Below, piece by piece: positions 1 to 7,540 of a stretch of 64,000 nucleotides of DNA. The notes below the pieces were generated by a model that was not told where the DNA came from, made no database searches, and was given only the letters and a program-made list of their open reading frames with translations. Numbering within the stretch: the first letter of the stretch is position 1; every line of letters starts with the position of its first letter. The translations under genes were made by a program, and so were the position numbers. The stretch comes from JALHMI01 sp964598535 (GTDB taxonomy: Bacteria; Planctomycetota; Planctomycetia; Pirellulales; PALSA-1355), in assembly GCA_964598535.1 (NCBI GenBank), contig CAZRCI010000016.1, forward strand, positions 47,694 to 111,693, read 5' to 3'.

Positions 1-239
1 TCGGCGGCCGGTTCGATACCGGCCACGGTGATGCCCGGCTCGAAGAACATCAGGTCCTGAGCATCGGCCAACCGAGCCCCGGTAAACACCACCTCGGTTT
101 CCGTGCCGCGCTGCACACCCAACGGCGAATTGCCGCTGTAAACCGGCGCCGCGGCTTCAGCCAACGCAGCCGGCGCGAATGCGAGCAGCAGCAAACCGCC
201 GACACGCGCGCAACAACTGAAAAGCGAACCAAAGTTCAT
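1..239 (-). CDS. Exported PPC-domain-type protein, N-terminal part (partial)
   Basis: The reading frame opens at ATG 239 and runs off the left window edge, giving 79 residues. An AGGTT/GAGG-type ribosome site lies about 8 bases upstream of the ATG. Residues 1-27 form a signal peptide (FGSLF start, hydrophobic LLLLAFAPAALA core). The mature start, with SPLGVQRGTETEVVF followed by GARLADAQDLMF, is the Ig-like opening I associate with planctomycete proteins carrying bacterial pre-peptidase C-terminal (PPC) domains; that assignment is family recall. It lies downstream of the DUF1501 gene on the same strand (144 bp gap), a pairing common in planctomycetes, so co-transcription is plausible. The PPC domain itself would lie outside the window and is not seen. 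Confidence 0.72.
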   Translation of the reverse strand, partial: MNFGSLFSCCARVGGLLLLAFAPAALAEAAAPVYSGNSPLGVQRGTETEVVFTGARLADAQDLMFFEPGITVAGIEPAA

Positions 240-383
240 CTGAGAACCTCGAGTTAAGAGAGGCGAACGCATTGCGGGCTGGTTGCGCTGAAGGACCGTC
301 CTGGCACGAGCGTCTCGGGCTTCCAAGGTGGCCGCGCGAGCGAATCACTCGTGCTCCGCTTGGCCAGGGATGCTCCGCCCGCT

Positions 384-1697
384 TTAAACCAGCAGCTCCT
401 TGCGGACTTTGCCGCCGTCGACGATTTCAATCGGCCGATCGCCGGGCGCCATCAGTTCCTTGTCAGCGATGATGCCTAGCTGATGGAAGATCGTGGTCGC
501 CAGGTCGCCGGGATCCATCTCGTCCTTTTCAGGCTCTGAAGCCACGGCGTTCGACTGGCCATAGATCATGCCTTGTTTGATGCCGCCGCCGGCAAGCACC
601 ACGCTGAACACCTTCGGCCAGTGGTCGCGGCCGGCCGTGCCATTGATCTTGGGCGTACGGCCGAATTCGCTCGACACCAGGACCAGCGTCTCGCTTAGAA
701 GCCCCGTGCGATCCAGGTCGCGAATCAACGCCGCGAAGGCCTGATCAAAGGCGGGCATCGAGCCCCGCATGCCGGCGGTAATATTGTTGTGCATGTCCCA
801 CCCTCCGTAGGTGAGCGAGACGAACCGCACGCCGGCGGCCACCAGGCGCCGAGCCATCAGCATTCGCTGACCGGCTTCGTTCATGCCGTACTCGTTGCGA
901 ATCGCCTCGGGTTCGGCCGCGATATCGAACGCCGCCCGGGCTTTCTCCGAGCTGATCAGGCTATAAGCCCGCTCGTAGAACGTGTTCATCGCGTCGAGCG
1001 TATCGGCCTTTTCCTTCTTGGCGAAGTAGTCGTTCACGGCGTCGAGTGCCGAACGGCGGCGCTCGAACCGGCCCGCGTCGACCCCGCTCGGCAGATTCAA
1101 GTCACGAACCGTGAAGCCCTGACTGGCCGGGTCGGCGCCCAGGCTGAACGGCCCGAACGACGAGCTAAGATAACCCGGCCCGGCATACTCGTTCGGAGCG
1201 TTCGGAATACAGACATACGGCGGCAGATTCTCGCGCGGTCCGTACTCGTGGCTCACGACGCTGCCCATGCTTGGATAAACCAGCGCCGGGCTGGGGCGGC
1301 TGCCCGTAAACATGTTGTGCGTGCCGCGCTCGTGGGCCGCCTCGCCGTGCGAGAAGGAACGGATAACGGTGATTTTGTCGGCGATCTGGGCCGTTTGCGG
1401 CAGCGTTTCGCAAAACACTTCGCCGGGGATCTTAGTCGGAATCACGCCCATTTCGCCTCGATATTCGATCGGCGAGTAGGGCTTCGGGTCGAATGTTTCC
1501 TGGTGAGCGATGCCGCCGGGCAAGAAGATATGGATGATGCTCTTCGCCTGGGCCGGAATGAAGTCGTAGTGCTTCTGATCCGCCTGGGCCTGCTGGATGC
1601 GAAAGTAGTCGCCCAGCGTCAGGCCCAGCCCGGTCAGCGCGCCAACCGAGAGAAAACCGCGACGGGTCGTACGGGTAGTAGTCGAGCGCAAACTCAT
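384..1697 (-). CDS. DUF1501 family exported protein
   Basis: 437 residues. DUF1501 proteins belong to the alkaline phosphatase/sulfatase-like superfamily; their substrates are unknown, and they are strongly amplified in planctomycetes. Visible here: a twin-arginine type export signal (TTRRGFLSVGALTG at residues 11-24), the early segment IIHIFLPGGIAHQETFDP, the mid segment YGGWDMHNNI, and the late SEFGRTPKING...GRDHWP block typical of the family. The ATG at 1697 is chosen over an in-frame ATG at 1727 because AGGGAG lies 7 bases upstream and the Tat signal then starts normally. Full length for the family. It probably forms an operon with the PPC-type protein that follows. The export route (Tat) is inferred from the motif. 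Confidence 0.9.
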   Translation of the reverse strand: MSLRSTTTRTTRRGFLSVGALTGLGLTLGDYFRIQQAQADQKHYDFIPAQAKSIIHIFLPGGIAHQETFDPKPYSPIEYRGEMGVIPTKIPGEVFCETLPQTAQIADKITVIRSFSHGEAAHERGTHNMFTGSRPSPALVYPSMGSVVSHEYGPRENLPPYVCIPNAPNEYAGPGYLSSSFGPFSLGADPASQGFTVRDLNLPSGVDAGRFERRRSALDAVNDYFAKKEKADTLDAMNTFYERAYSLISSEKARAAFDIAAEPEAIRNEYGMNEAGQRMLMARRLVAAGVRFVSLTYGGWDMHNNITAGMRGSMPAFDQAFAALIRDLDRTGLLSETLVLVSSEFGRTPKINGTAGRDHWPKVFSVVLAGGGIKQGMIYGQSNAVASEPEKDEMDPGDLATTIFHQLGIIADKELMAPGDRPIEIVDGGKVRKELLV

Positions 1698-1971
1698 ACG
1701 GATCTCCCTAAATGTTTGAGGCCGCACATGGCTGGCACACGCGTGTGACTGACAATGTGGCCGGCGGCGAGAGAAGGCAAACCTTCAACGTCTCGGAGCG
1801 CCCGGCGGTGTGTGTGTTCAAGCAGCGTTGCGTAATGAACCGTGGGGGTGTGGTAGGTCAAATCGCGTGCTTATGGAGGCGGGATATTGGGGTGGGCTCA
1901 GCTTCCCTCGAGCGACACGTTCTGGTCGCGAAAACTCACCGTTTCGCAACGCGTTCCCCGAGTAAAGTCGC

Positions 1972-2016
1972 CTGCTGATGCTAGCCAAGGTTCGAATCCT
2001 TGTCAAATATTAGCAG
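1972..2016 (+). other. Two-stem hairpin with tRNA T-arm-like core
   Basis: The core is CAAGG (1986-1990), loop TTCGAAT (1991-1997), CCTTG (1998-2002): an exact 5-bp T stem with a canonical T loop. Around it, CTGCTGA (1972-1978) can pair with TTAGCAG (2010-2016) with one G-U, leaving 7-nt strands on each side. A T-rich run (ATTTTTA) follows. No acceptor, D or anticodon arm fits, so it is not a tRNA. It could be a tRNA remnant, a terminator-like structure of a small RNA, or chance. Confidence 0.35.
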
Positions 2017-2115
2017 ATTTTTATGCGTTCATGCGCCAACCCCAAATCCGCCTCGCGCGGAGAGTGCAATTTCCGCACCGAACCTATAGAGCCTCTGGCC
2101 AGAGAAAAATTCCTC

Positions 2116-2151
2116 CAGCCCGGGAAATACTTTCAGTCCGGGGAATACTTT
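2116..2151 (+). repeat. Two tandem copies of an 18-bp unit upstream of the DUF1559 gene
   Basis: The unit CAGYCCGGGRAATACTTT occurs at 2116-2133 and 2134-2151 with two differences. It sits about 190 bp before the pilin-like gene. It could be a protein-binding array or a slippage product. Confidence 0.5.
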
Positions 2152-2338
2152 TCCCTAAAATTGCGAATTGGTCGCGGTGCCCCGGCGCTGGCCGCGCTCA
2201 CTTCTGCGGAATCGCGCACTTCGCTTATTTTCCCGCAAAAAGCCTGGACGGCTGCGCCAGCATTAGCGAAAATAGGGCACTGGGCTGGAGTTAGGGCAAC
2301 CGATCAGGTGGAAAACCATACCGGGAGGAAGAAGAGCG

Positions 2339-3589
2339 ATGGCTCGTCCAAAGAAGTCGCGCGGTTTCACGCTCGTGGAACTGCTGGTGGTCATCACGAT
2401 CATTGGGATGCTGGTGTCCCTTTTGCTTCCAGCCATTCAAGCCGCCCGCGAAGCCGGTCGTCGCAGCACCTGCCAGAACAACATGCGGCAGTGCACGCTC
2501 GCCCTGATGCAGGTGGCCGAGAATAAGCGGTCCTACCCAGGGTACGTGAACGTCTATTCAACCGGGTTACCGCTCAATCAAGTTCCTTATATTCGTGGCT
2601 CCTGGGTGGTGCCGATCCTGCCCCAACTCGAACGTAATGACTTGTTCCAAAACTGGCAAAATCCTACCAAATTGTTGGCGGACACCCAGTATTCCAACAT
2701 TCCTCAAGCGGTACGTACGTCGTTCTTTTCGGCCCTGGAAGTCTTGATCTGCCCGAGCAATTCCAACCCTGAGCTCGGTGGAAACCCCCTGTCGTATGTG
2801 GTCAACACCGGCTTGGCCAAGAGCGGTCACGATACCAATTTGTTCGGCGTCCCCAATGGCGCAACTCCTGTTCCGGAAGACGTGAACAGCGGGGTGTTTT
2901 TTAACCACTCCAATTGGGACGGCACATCGGCTACTAACTCAGCTTCCGGTGAACCGGGCACCATAAACGGCGTCGCTGGGACAGGTGCTGCCCCCACGAT
3001 AAAGATCTCGCAAGACTTCATCAGCACGCGTGATGGCACAACGTATACGCTCATGCTGAGCGAAAACCTGCAGGCGGGAAACTGGGCCGTGGATCCCAAC
3101 AGAAGTGGCAACGGGTTTTACGATACTGACTTAGCAGTTCGAGAAAACACGGGAATGGTGTGGTTCTTGACCGGAAAGATCAATAACTCGAAGGACCAGT
3201 CCCTACCCGATTCTGTGTATAAATCCGACCTGGGGACCATGGCGGTACCGGGAATTAACGACAATTCTCAATTGGTTACCGGCGCGCCTGTTTTGTTGTT
3301 CAATCCCGACAATGCCGCCAATCCAACAGGACTGGCATACTCCCGGCCCTCGGCAAATCACGCCGGCGGCGTCAACGTGTCCTTCTGCGGTGGCAACGCG
3401 GGCTACCTCAGCGAAGAAATCGACTATCGCGTCTTCACTCAGTTGATGACGCCCAATCAGAAGCAAGTTAACATCGCGGCTCCCACGGCGGCAGCGCCGA
3501 TCCTGGCCGGCGCCGACAAGAATCCCCACAACGGCTGGAACTTTCCTCCCAGCCAGCCCTTCTACGTCCTCGACGAATCGGAGTTCTAA
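2339..3589 (+). CDS. DUF1559 family protein with type IV prepilin-like N-terminus
   Basis: 416 residues. The N-terminus is a clean class III (prepilin) signal: short basic leader, then RG|FTLVELLVVITIIGMLVS with Gly at -1 and Glu at +5, followed by LLLPAIQAAREAGRRSTCQNNM, the standard DUF1559 opening. The C-terminal HAGGVNVSFCGGNAGYLSEE block is also family-typical. DUF1559 proteins are pseudopilin-like exported proteins found in dozens of copies in planctomycetes; their function is unknown. The start has GGGAGGAAG about 5 bases upstream. A strong terminator follows (3625-3664), so it is probably transcribed alone. The next gene is a paralogue. Confidence 0.92.
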   Translation: MARPKKSRGFTLVELLVVITIIGMLVSLLLPAIQAAREAGRRSTCQNNMRQCTLALMQVAENKRSYPGYVNVYSTGLPLNQVPYIRGSWVVPILPQLERNDLFQNWQNPTKLLADTQYSNIPQAVRTSFFSALEVLICPSNSNPELGGNPLSYVVNTGLAKSGHDTNLFGVPNGATPVPEDVNSGVFFNHSNWDGTSATNSASGEPGTINGVAGTGAAPTIKISQDFISTRDGTTYTLMLSENLQAGNWAVDPNRSGNGFYDTDLAVRENTGMVWFLTGKINNSKDQSLPDSVYKSDLGTMAVPGINDNSQLVTGAPVLLFNPDNAANPTGLAYSRPSANHAGGVNVSFCGGNAGYLSEEIDYRVFTQLMTPNQKQVNIAAPTAAAPILAGADKNPHNGWNFPPSQPFYVLDESEF

Positions 3590-3624
3590 CCCACTCGCTC
3601 CAACTTCGTCCGTTACCTGATCGC

Positions 3625-3664
3625 AACCGCCCCGCGGAGGGTCACTCTCGCGGGGCGGTTTTTT
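3625..3664 (+). terminator. Rho-independent terminator after the first DUF1559 gene
   Basis: A perfect 12-bp stem, AACCGCCCCGCG (3625-3636) pairing with CGCGGGGCGGTT (3649-3660), 12-nt loop, followed by a run of six T. Confidence 0.93.
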
Positions 3665-3786
3665 GCGCGCTCGTTGGTTCGTGATTACGCCGATATCTCG
3701 TGGTACAAATGCGCCCGTTCGAGCAGAATTAATTACAGAAGTGGCCTTGAATGCCTGTCGTCTAAACACCGCCGGAGGTACGACGC

Positions 3787-4983
3787 ATGCGAGCCCGACG
3801 AGCCGGCCGACTCTATGCCCTGGAAGTCGCCTTCGCGCTATGCATCGTGCTGTTGCTGACCTTCCTGTTGCTGGGCCCCCGGCTCGGGTTCCGTCCAGCG
3901 AGCAGACGCAGCACCTGCGCGTACGCCATGCGGCAATTGACGCTCAGCCTCTTGCAAGTGCAGGAAATGCATCGCCACTTTCCCGGCTACGCCAATGTCG
4001 TTGGCGGTAAACGGGCAAGCTGGATCGTGCCCATCCTGCTGCATCTCGAGCGTGGCAACCTCTACCAGAATTGGCATCGCCAGGATTTCCCGGCCGACTG
4101 GCAGAGTAGCGGATTCGGAAAATCCAAGGCTTCGTTCTATGGCCGGTTGGAAATCTTGATCTGTCCCAGCGCCAATATCAATGCCGGCAACGCGGCTCTC
4201 GGCGACGATCCTCTTTCCTACATCGTCAACAGCGGCTCGGCCCGCACGGCGAACGATTTTCGTCCCCCAATCAAGGTGGCGTATCCGTGGGTCGAGGACC
4301 TGGCCAGCGGCGTGTTCTTCAATCGCGCCCGGGCGGACCATAATACGAGCATTCCCCAGCCTGCGGCGCGTCCCTTGGCAAACGACTTCGCGCCCCAGGA
4401 TGGCCCCGCGATGACGGCCGATTACATCGCCCAGCATGACGGCCTGACTTACACGCTGCTGCTTTCCGAGAGCTTGCAATCGGGCGGCTGGGTCTGCGAT
4501 CCGCATGCGTCCGGCGAACCAATCCAAAGCGAATTCCAGATGCGACAAAACACCAGCTTCGCATGGTTCGTCACGGGACAAGAGGACAACCGTCTGCCGA
4601 TCAACGGTGCCGTGTCGTTGGAGAAAGGCTTTGATCCCTCGTTGCTGGGAATCAATCGGCGAAAAGATCTACGCCGTCCGCTGCCCGTGAATTTCGCTCG
4701 CGAACGCTTTTCGAACCGAGGAGGCTTGGCCGCCGCGCGTCCCTCGAGCAATCACTCGGCCGGTGTGAACACCTCTTACTGCGATGGCCATTCTAGCTAC
4801 TTGAGCGAGGACATCGACTATCGGGTCTATACGCAGCTTATGACGCCCAACGGCCGGGACGTTGTCGTTGACCTCGACGCGAGCGGCGCACCGATCCAGG
4901 CCCATGCTCCGCGAGGCACGTCGCAACGAGTCGCCACGCCCTGGACCTACCCGTTCCAGGAAGCTGATTTTAACGCTCGTTAG
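3787..4983 (+). CDS. DUF1559-like paralogue with a degenerate prepilin signal
   Basis: 398 residues, start at ATG 3787 with CCGGAGG 8 bases upstream. Beyond residue 35 it follows its upstream neighbour closely: RRSTCAYAMRQLTLSLLQVQ, HFPGYANV, SWIVPILLHLERGNLYQNW, ILICPSANIN, DGLTYTLLLSESLQSGGWV, and the NHSAGVNTSYCDGHSSYLSE C-terminal block. The N-terminus differs. It keeps a hydrophobic helix (residues 12-29) and a Glu at the +5 position, but the -1 Gly is replaced by Arg (AGR|LYALE) and the LLPAIQAAREA segment is lost. A prepilin peptidase should not cut it, so it is probably a stable N-terminally anchored membrane protein. It is likely a recent tandem duplicate that has diverged. It converges with the next gene and their stop codons overlap. 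Confidence 0.85.
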   Translation: MRARRAGRLYALEVAFALCIVLLLTFLLLGPRLGFRPASRRSTCAYAMRQLTLSLLQVQEMHRHFPGYANVVGGKRASWIVPILLHLERGNLYQNWHRQDFPADWQSSGFGKSKASFYGRLEILICPSANINAGNAALGDDPLSYIVNSGSARTANDFRPPIKVAYPWVEDLASGVFFNRARADHNTSIPQPAARPLANDFAPQDGPAMTADYIAQHDGLTYTLLLSESLQSGGWVCDPHASGEPIQSEFQMRQNTSFAWFVTGQEDNRLPINGAVSLEKGFDPSLLGINRRKDLRRPLPVNFARERFSNRGGLAAARPSSNHSAGVNTSYCDGHSSYLSEDIDYRVYTQLMTPNGRDVVVDLDASGAPIQAHAPRGTSQRVATPWTYPFQEADFNAR

Positions 4984-5738
4984 CGCTTGGTAACGCTGGC
5001 CGATGGCGGGGTGAGCAGCGTTTTGAAGTCCACATCCTTGAACGTGGCCAGTTGGTTGGCCGTGACGGCGATGCGTTGCTGATCGATATCCAGCAGCCGC
5101 CAGGAAATATAGTGTTCGCTGCGAGCGATGTAGGTGCGCGTGTTCAAAATGACTTCGGTCGGCACGACGCCACGTTTAGCCAACTCGCCATTCACGGTGA
5201 GTCGTGGAAACTGCGGAAGCGAACCGGGATTGGCCAACGTATTGAATCGAGCGTACCAGTCCGAAAACTCGCGATACTGCTGGGCCGCGTCGTCAGAGGG
5301 CGCAGCCATCGTCTTGAGCGAGTAGGTCATGTGCTGGCTTTCGAGCATCAGTTCGCCGCTCTCGGCAAACTTGACGTCGAATTCAGGATCCGCGGCGAAT
5401 CGCAACGCGGGGTTCAAGCTGCGCTTGGCCTGGTTCTTGCGATCTTCCATCTCGGCCCGGATTTCATCGGCTTTGATCTCCGCCTTGATTTTGCGTACCG
5501 GGTCGAGCACGATGAATCGACCGCCACGCTGGTCGAACACCGCCACGCGGGGCGCGCCGCTCGTCAGGTAGTCGTAGACGTACCCGGCTCGAAATAGCGT
5601 GAGGTTTTCGCTGATCGGTGTCTTGCTGTTGCCGACATAGACCTTGGTTTCGATGCGAAAGTCCTCGGCCACGGCAAGCCTATTACTTGCGATCAGCACG
5701 ATTGTCGCAAGCCACACGAGTGCCCTGAAGTGTCGCAT
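4980..5738 (-). CDS. Secreted protein of unknown function
   Basis: 252 residues from ATG 5738, chosen because AGGGAGAG lies 8 bases upstream; longer in-frame starts would put this ribosome site inside the gene. Residues 1-25 are a signal peptide (LVWLATIVLIASNRLAVA). The mature part (FRIETKVYVGNSKTPISENLT..., GGRFIVLDPVRKIKAEI) looks like a beta-rich domain of the kind seen in LolA/LolB-like or DUF-type exported proteins, but I recognise no specific family. It overlaps the stop of the upstream convergent gene by 4 bases (TTAG shared). No operon partner is visible. Confidence 0.75.
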   Translation of the reverse strand: MRHFRALVWLATIVLIASNRLAVAEDFRIETKVYVGNSKTPISENLTLFRAGYVYDYLTSGAPRVAVFDQRGGRFIVLDPVRKIKAEIKADEIRAEMEDRKNQAKRSLNPALRFAADPEFDVKFAESGELMLESQHMTYSLKTMAAPSDDAAQQYREFSDWYARFNTLANPGSLPQFPRLTVNGELAKRGVVPTEVILNTRTYIARSEHYISWRLLDIDQQRIAVTANQLATFKDVDFKTLLTPPSASVTKR

Positions 5739-6192
5739 CGAGATATCTCTCCCTAACATGGTCAACAAATCCGGGGACCCGTGCGGCGGGAGAGTACCCG
5801 GAGAGGCTTTCCGCTGTAAAGACGAGTTTGCCCAGCCCCCGCGGTTTCCGCCCCCAACGCGGGGAGAACCGCTTCGGCCCGAACAGCCGTCAGTCCGAGT
5901 GCCATCCCCCCGGCCAGCCCCCCCTAGCGTCGCAAAACCGGCATGATTTTCATTGCGGGGGCATGCAATCATGCTTCGTGCACGTTATGGTTAAATGCTT
6001 GTCTGTCGCGATTGACCGGCGGAAACCCCTTGTTGCCGGTGGGCCGCCGCCGAATCGAGGGGTCCTACTTTTAGGCCGGTTCCGGCCCTCCGCCCGTGCC
6101 GCGGCGACGTACATTTACTTGATATCGAGCATGCTTTGGACCTATAGGTCCGAAGCGCTCCAGACGCTATTCATCCAGGAAACAAGTCAACC
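5739..6192. other. Intergenic region, 454 bp, divergent promoters
   Basis: No gene is supported. The left half is C-rich and unstructured. The right end carries the promoter and 14-bp palindrome of the nucleotide-sugar dehydrogenase gene (listed separately). Confidence 0.6.
6119..6151 (+). promoter_or_regulatory. Sigma-70-like promoter with palindromic operator over the -10
   Basis: The -35 is TTGATA (6119-6124), then an 18-bp spacer and -10 TATAGG (6143-6148). The -10 sits at the centre of the perfect palindrome GGACCTATAGGTCC (6138-6151), so a bound dimer would block RNA polymerase. The predicted transcript start is about 38 bases before the ATG at 6193. Confidence 0.5.
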
Positions 6193-7512
6193 ATGGCTAA
6201 CGCGTTAGAGCAGGCAATCGCGGACAAGAAGGCTGTCGTCGGAATCGTGGGCCTGGGGTACGTCGGGCTCCCCTTGATCCGGGCGTTCATCGCCGCCGGT
6301 TATCGGACGATGGGCTTCGACGTCGACGCCTCGAAGGTCGAAAAGCTTCTGGCCGGGCAAAGCTACATCGGCCACATTCCCTCGGCCTGGATCAGCGACT
6401 GCGTGCAAAGCGGCAAGTTCACGCCCACGGCCGACATGAAACGCATGGCCGAGGCCGACGCGCTTTTGATCTGCGTGCCCACGCCGCTCTCCGACAGCCG
6501 CGACCCGGACCTCGCCTATGTCGAAGCCACGGCCGAACAGATCGCCGCGTCGCTACGGCCGGGGCAACTCGTCGTGCTCGAAAGCACCACATATCCGGGC
6601 ACGACGCGCGACGTGGTGGTGCCGATTCTCAACAAGTCGGGCCTCAAGCTCGGCAGCGATTTCTATGTGGCCTATAGCCCCGAGCGCGAAGACCCTGGCA
6701 ATCCCGACTACACGGCCAGCGGCATTCCCAAGGTCGTCGGCGGCATGGACGCCACGAGCGCGCGGCTAGCCGAGTCCTTGTATTCCACGGCCGTGGTGAA
6801 CATCGTGCCGGTCTCTAGCTGCGAAGTGGCCGAAGCCTGCAAGATCCTGGAAAACACCTATCGCTCGGTGAACATCGCGATGGTCAACGAGCTCAAGATG
6901 CTCTTCGACCGCATCGGCATTGACGTTTGGGAAGTGATCGACGCGGCCAAGACCAAGCCCTTCGGCTTCCAAGCGTTCTATCCCGGCCCGGGCCTGGGCG
7001 GGCACTGCATTCCGATCGATCCGTTCTATCTGAGTTGGGTTGCCCGCAAGCACAACATGGCCACGCGATTCATCGAGGTGGCGGGCGAGATCAACACCAG
7101 CATGCCGCAATACGTGATTCATCGGCTGATGGACGCGTTGAACGAAGCGGGCAAGCCCGTCAAAGGAAGCAAAATCCTCGTTCTCGGCGTGGCCTACAAG
7201 AAAGACGTCGACGATCCGCGCGAAAGCCCGTCTTTTGAGCTTATGGAGCGCTTGCTCGCCGCGCATGCTAAGCTCTCTTACAACGACCCGCACGTGCCGC
7301 ACCTACCCAAGATGCGGCATCACGATCTGCCGGCCATGGACAGCCAGGAGCTGACGCCCGAGCTGTTGGCCTCGCAAGATTGCGTGCTGATCGCCACCGA
7401 CCACTCGGCCTACGACTACGACTTCATCGTCAAGCACGCAAAGCTCGTGATCGACACGCGCAACGCGACGAAGAAGGTTCGCGAGGGCCGGGAGAAAATT
7501 CGCAAAGCGTAA
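6193..7512 (+). CDS. Nucleotide sugar dehydrogenase (UDP-glucose/UDP-GlcNAc 6-dehydrogenase type)
   Basis: 439 residues. It oxidises the C6 hydroxyl of a UDP-sugar to a carboxylate using two NAD+. The N-terminal Rossmann motif is GIVGLGYVGLPL (residues 17-28), the substrate loop ESTTYPGTT follows, and the catalytic Cys lies in GPGLGGHCIPIDPFYLSW near residue 271. The C-terminal domain has LGVAYKKDVDDPRESPS. The GGHCIPIDPFYL form resembles WbpA/UDP-GlcNAc dehydrogenases more than classical UDP-glucose dehydrogenases, which usually have FGGSCFPKD. However, the next gene (29 bp on) needs UDP-glucuronate, so the substrate is open. The two genes are probably one operon for extracellular polysaccharide precursors. 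AGGA lies upstream of the ATG. Confidence 0.88.
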   Translation: MANALEQAIADKKAVVGIVGLGYVGLPLIRAFIAAGYRTMGFDVDASKVEKLLAGQSYIGHIPSAWISDCVQSGKFTPTADMKRMAEADALLICVPTPLSDSRDPDLAYVEATAEQIAASLRPGQLVVLESTTYPGTTRDVVVPILNKSGLKLGSDFYVAYSPEREDPGNPDYTASGIPKVVGGMDATSARLAESLYSTAVVNIVPVSSCEVAEACKILENTYRSVNIAMVNELKMLFDRIGIDVWEVIDAAKTKPFGFQAFYPGPGLGGHCIPIDPFYLSWVARKHNMATRFIEVAGEINTSMPQYVIHRLMDALNEAGKPVKGSKILVLGVAYKKDVDDPRESPSFELMERLLAAHAKLSYNDPHVPHLPKMRHHDLPAMDSQELTPELLASQDCVLIATDHSAYDYDFIVKHAKLVIDTRNATKKVREGREKIRKA

Positions 7513-7540
7513 CTCAATTTCGCGATCATCTCGCTCCTGT

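Larger units (their letters stand above)
1698..2338. other. Intergenic region, 640 bp, between divergent genes
   Basis: I see no convincing gene here. It separates the minus-strand DUF1501 gene from the plus-strand DUF1559 gene and should hold both promoters. It contains a two-stem hairpin with a tRNA T-arm-like core (1972-2016) and an 18-bp tandem repeat (2116-2151), both listed separately. Open frames in this stretch look like noise, with no ribosome sites or protein-like composition. Confidence 0.6.

Noticed and set aside
789..1748. A 319-codon plus-strand open frame opposite the DUF1501 gene
   Set aside because: It is the antisense shadow of a clear DUF1501 coding region in high-G+C DNA and has no protein-like motifs.
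1940..2010. A possible tRNA gene because of the TTCGAAT T-loop
   Set aside because: No D arm, anticodon arm, acceptor stem next to the T arm, or CCA end can be folded.
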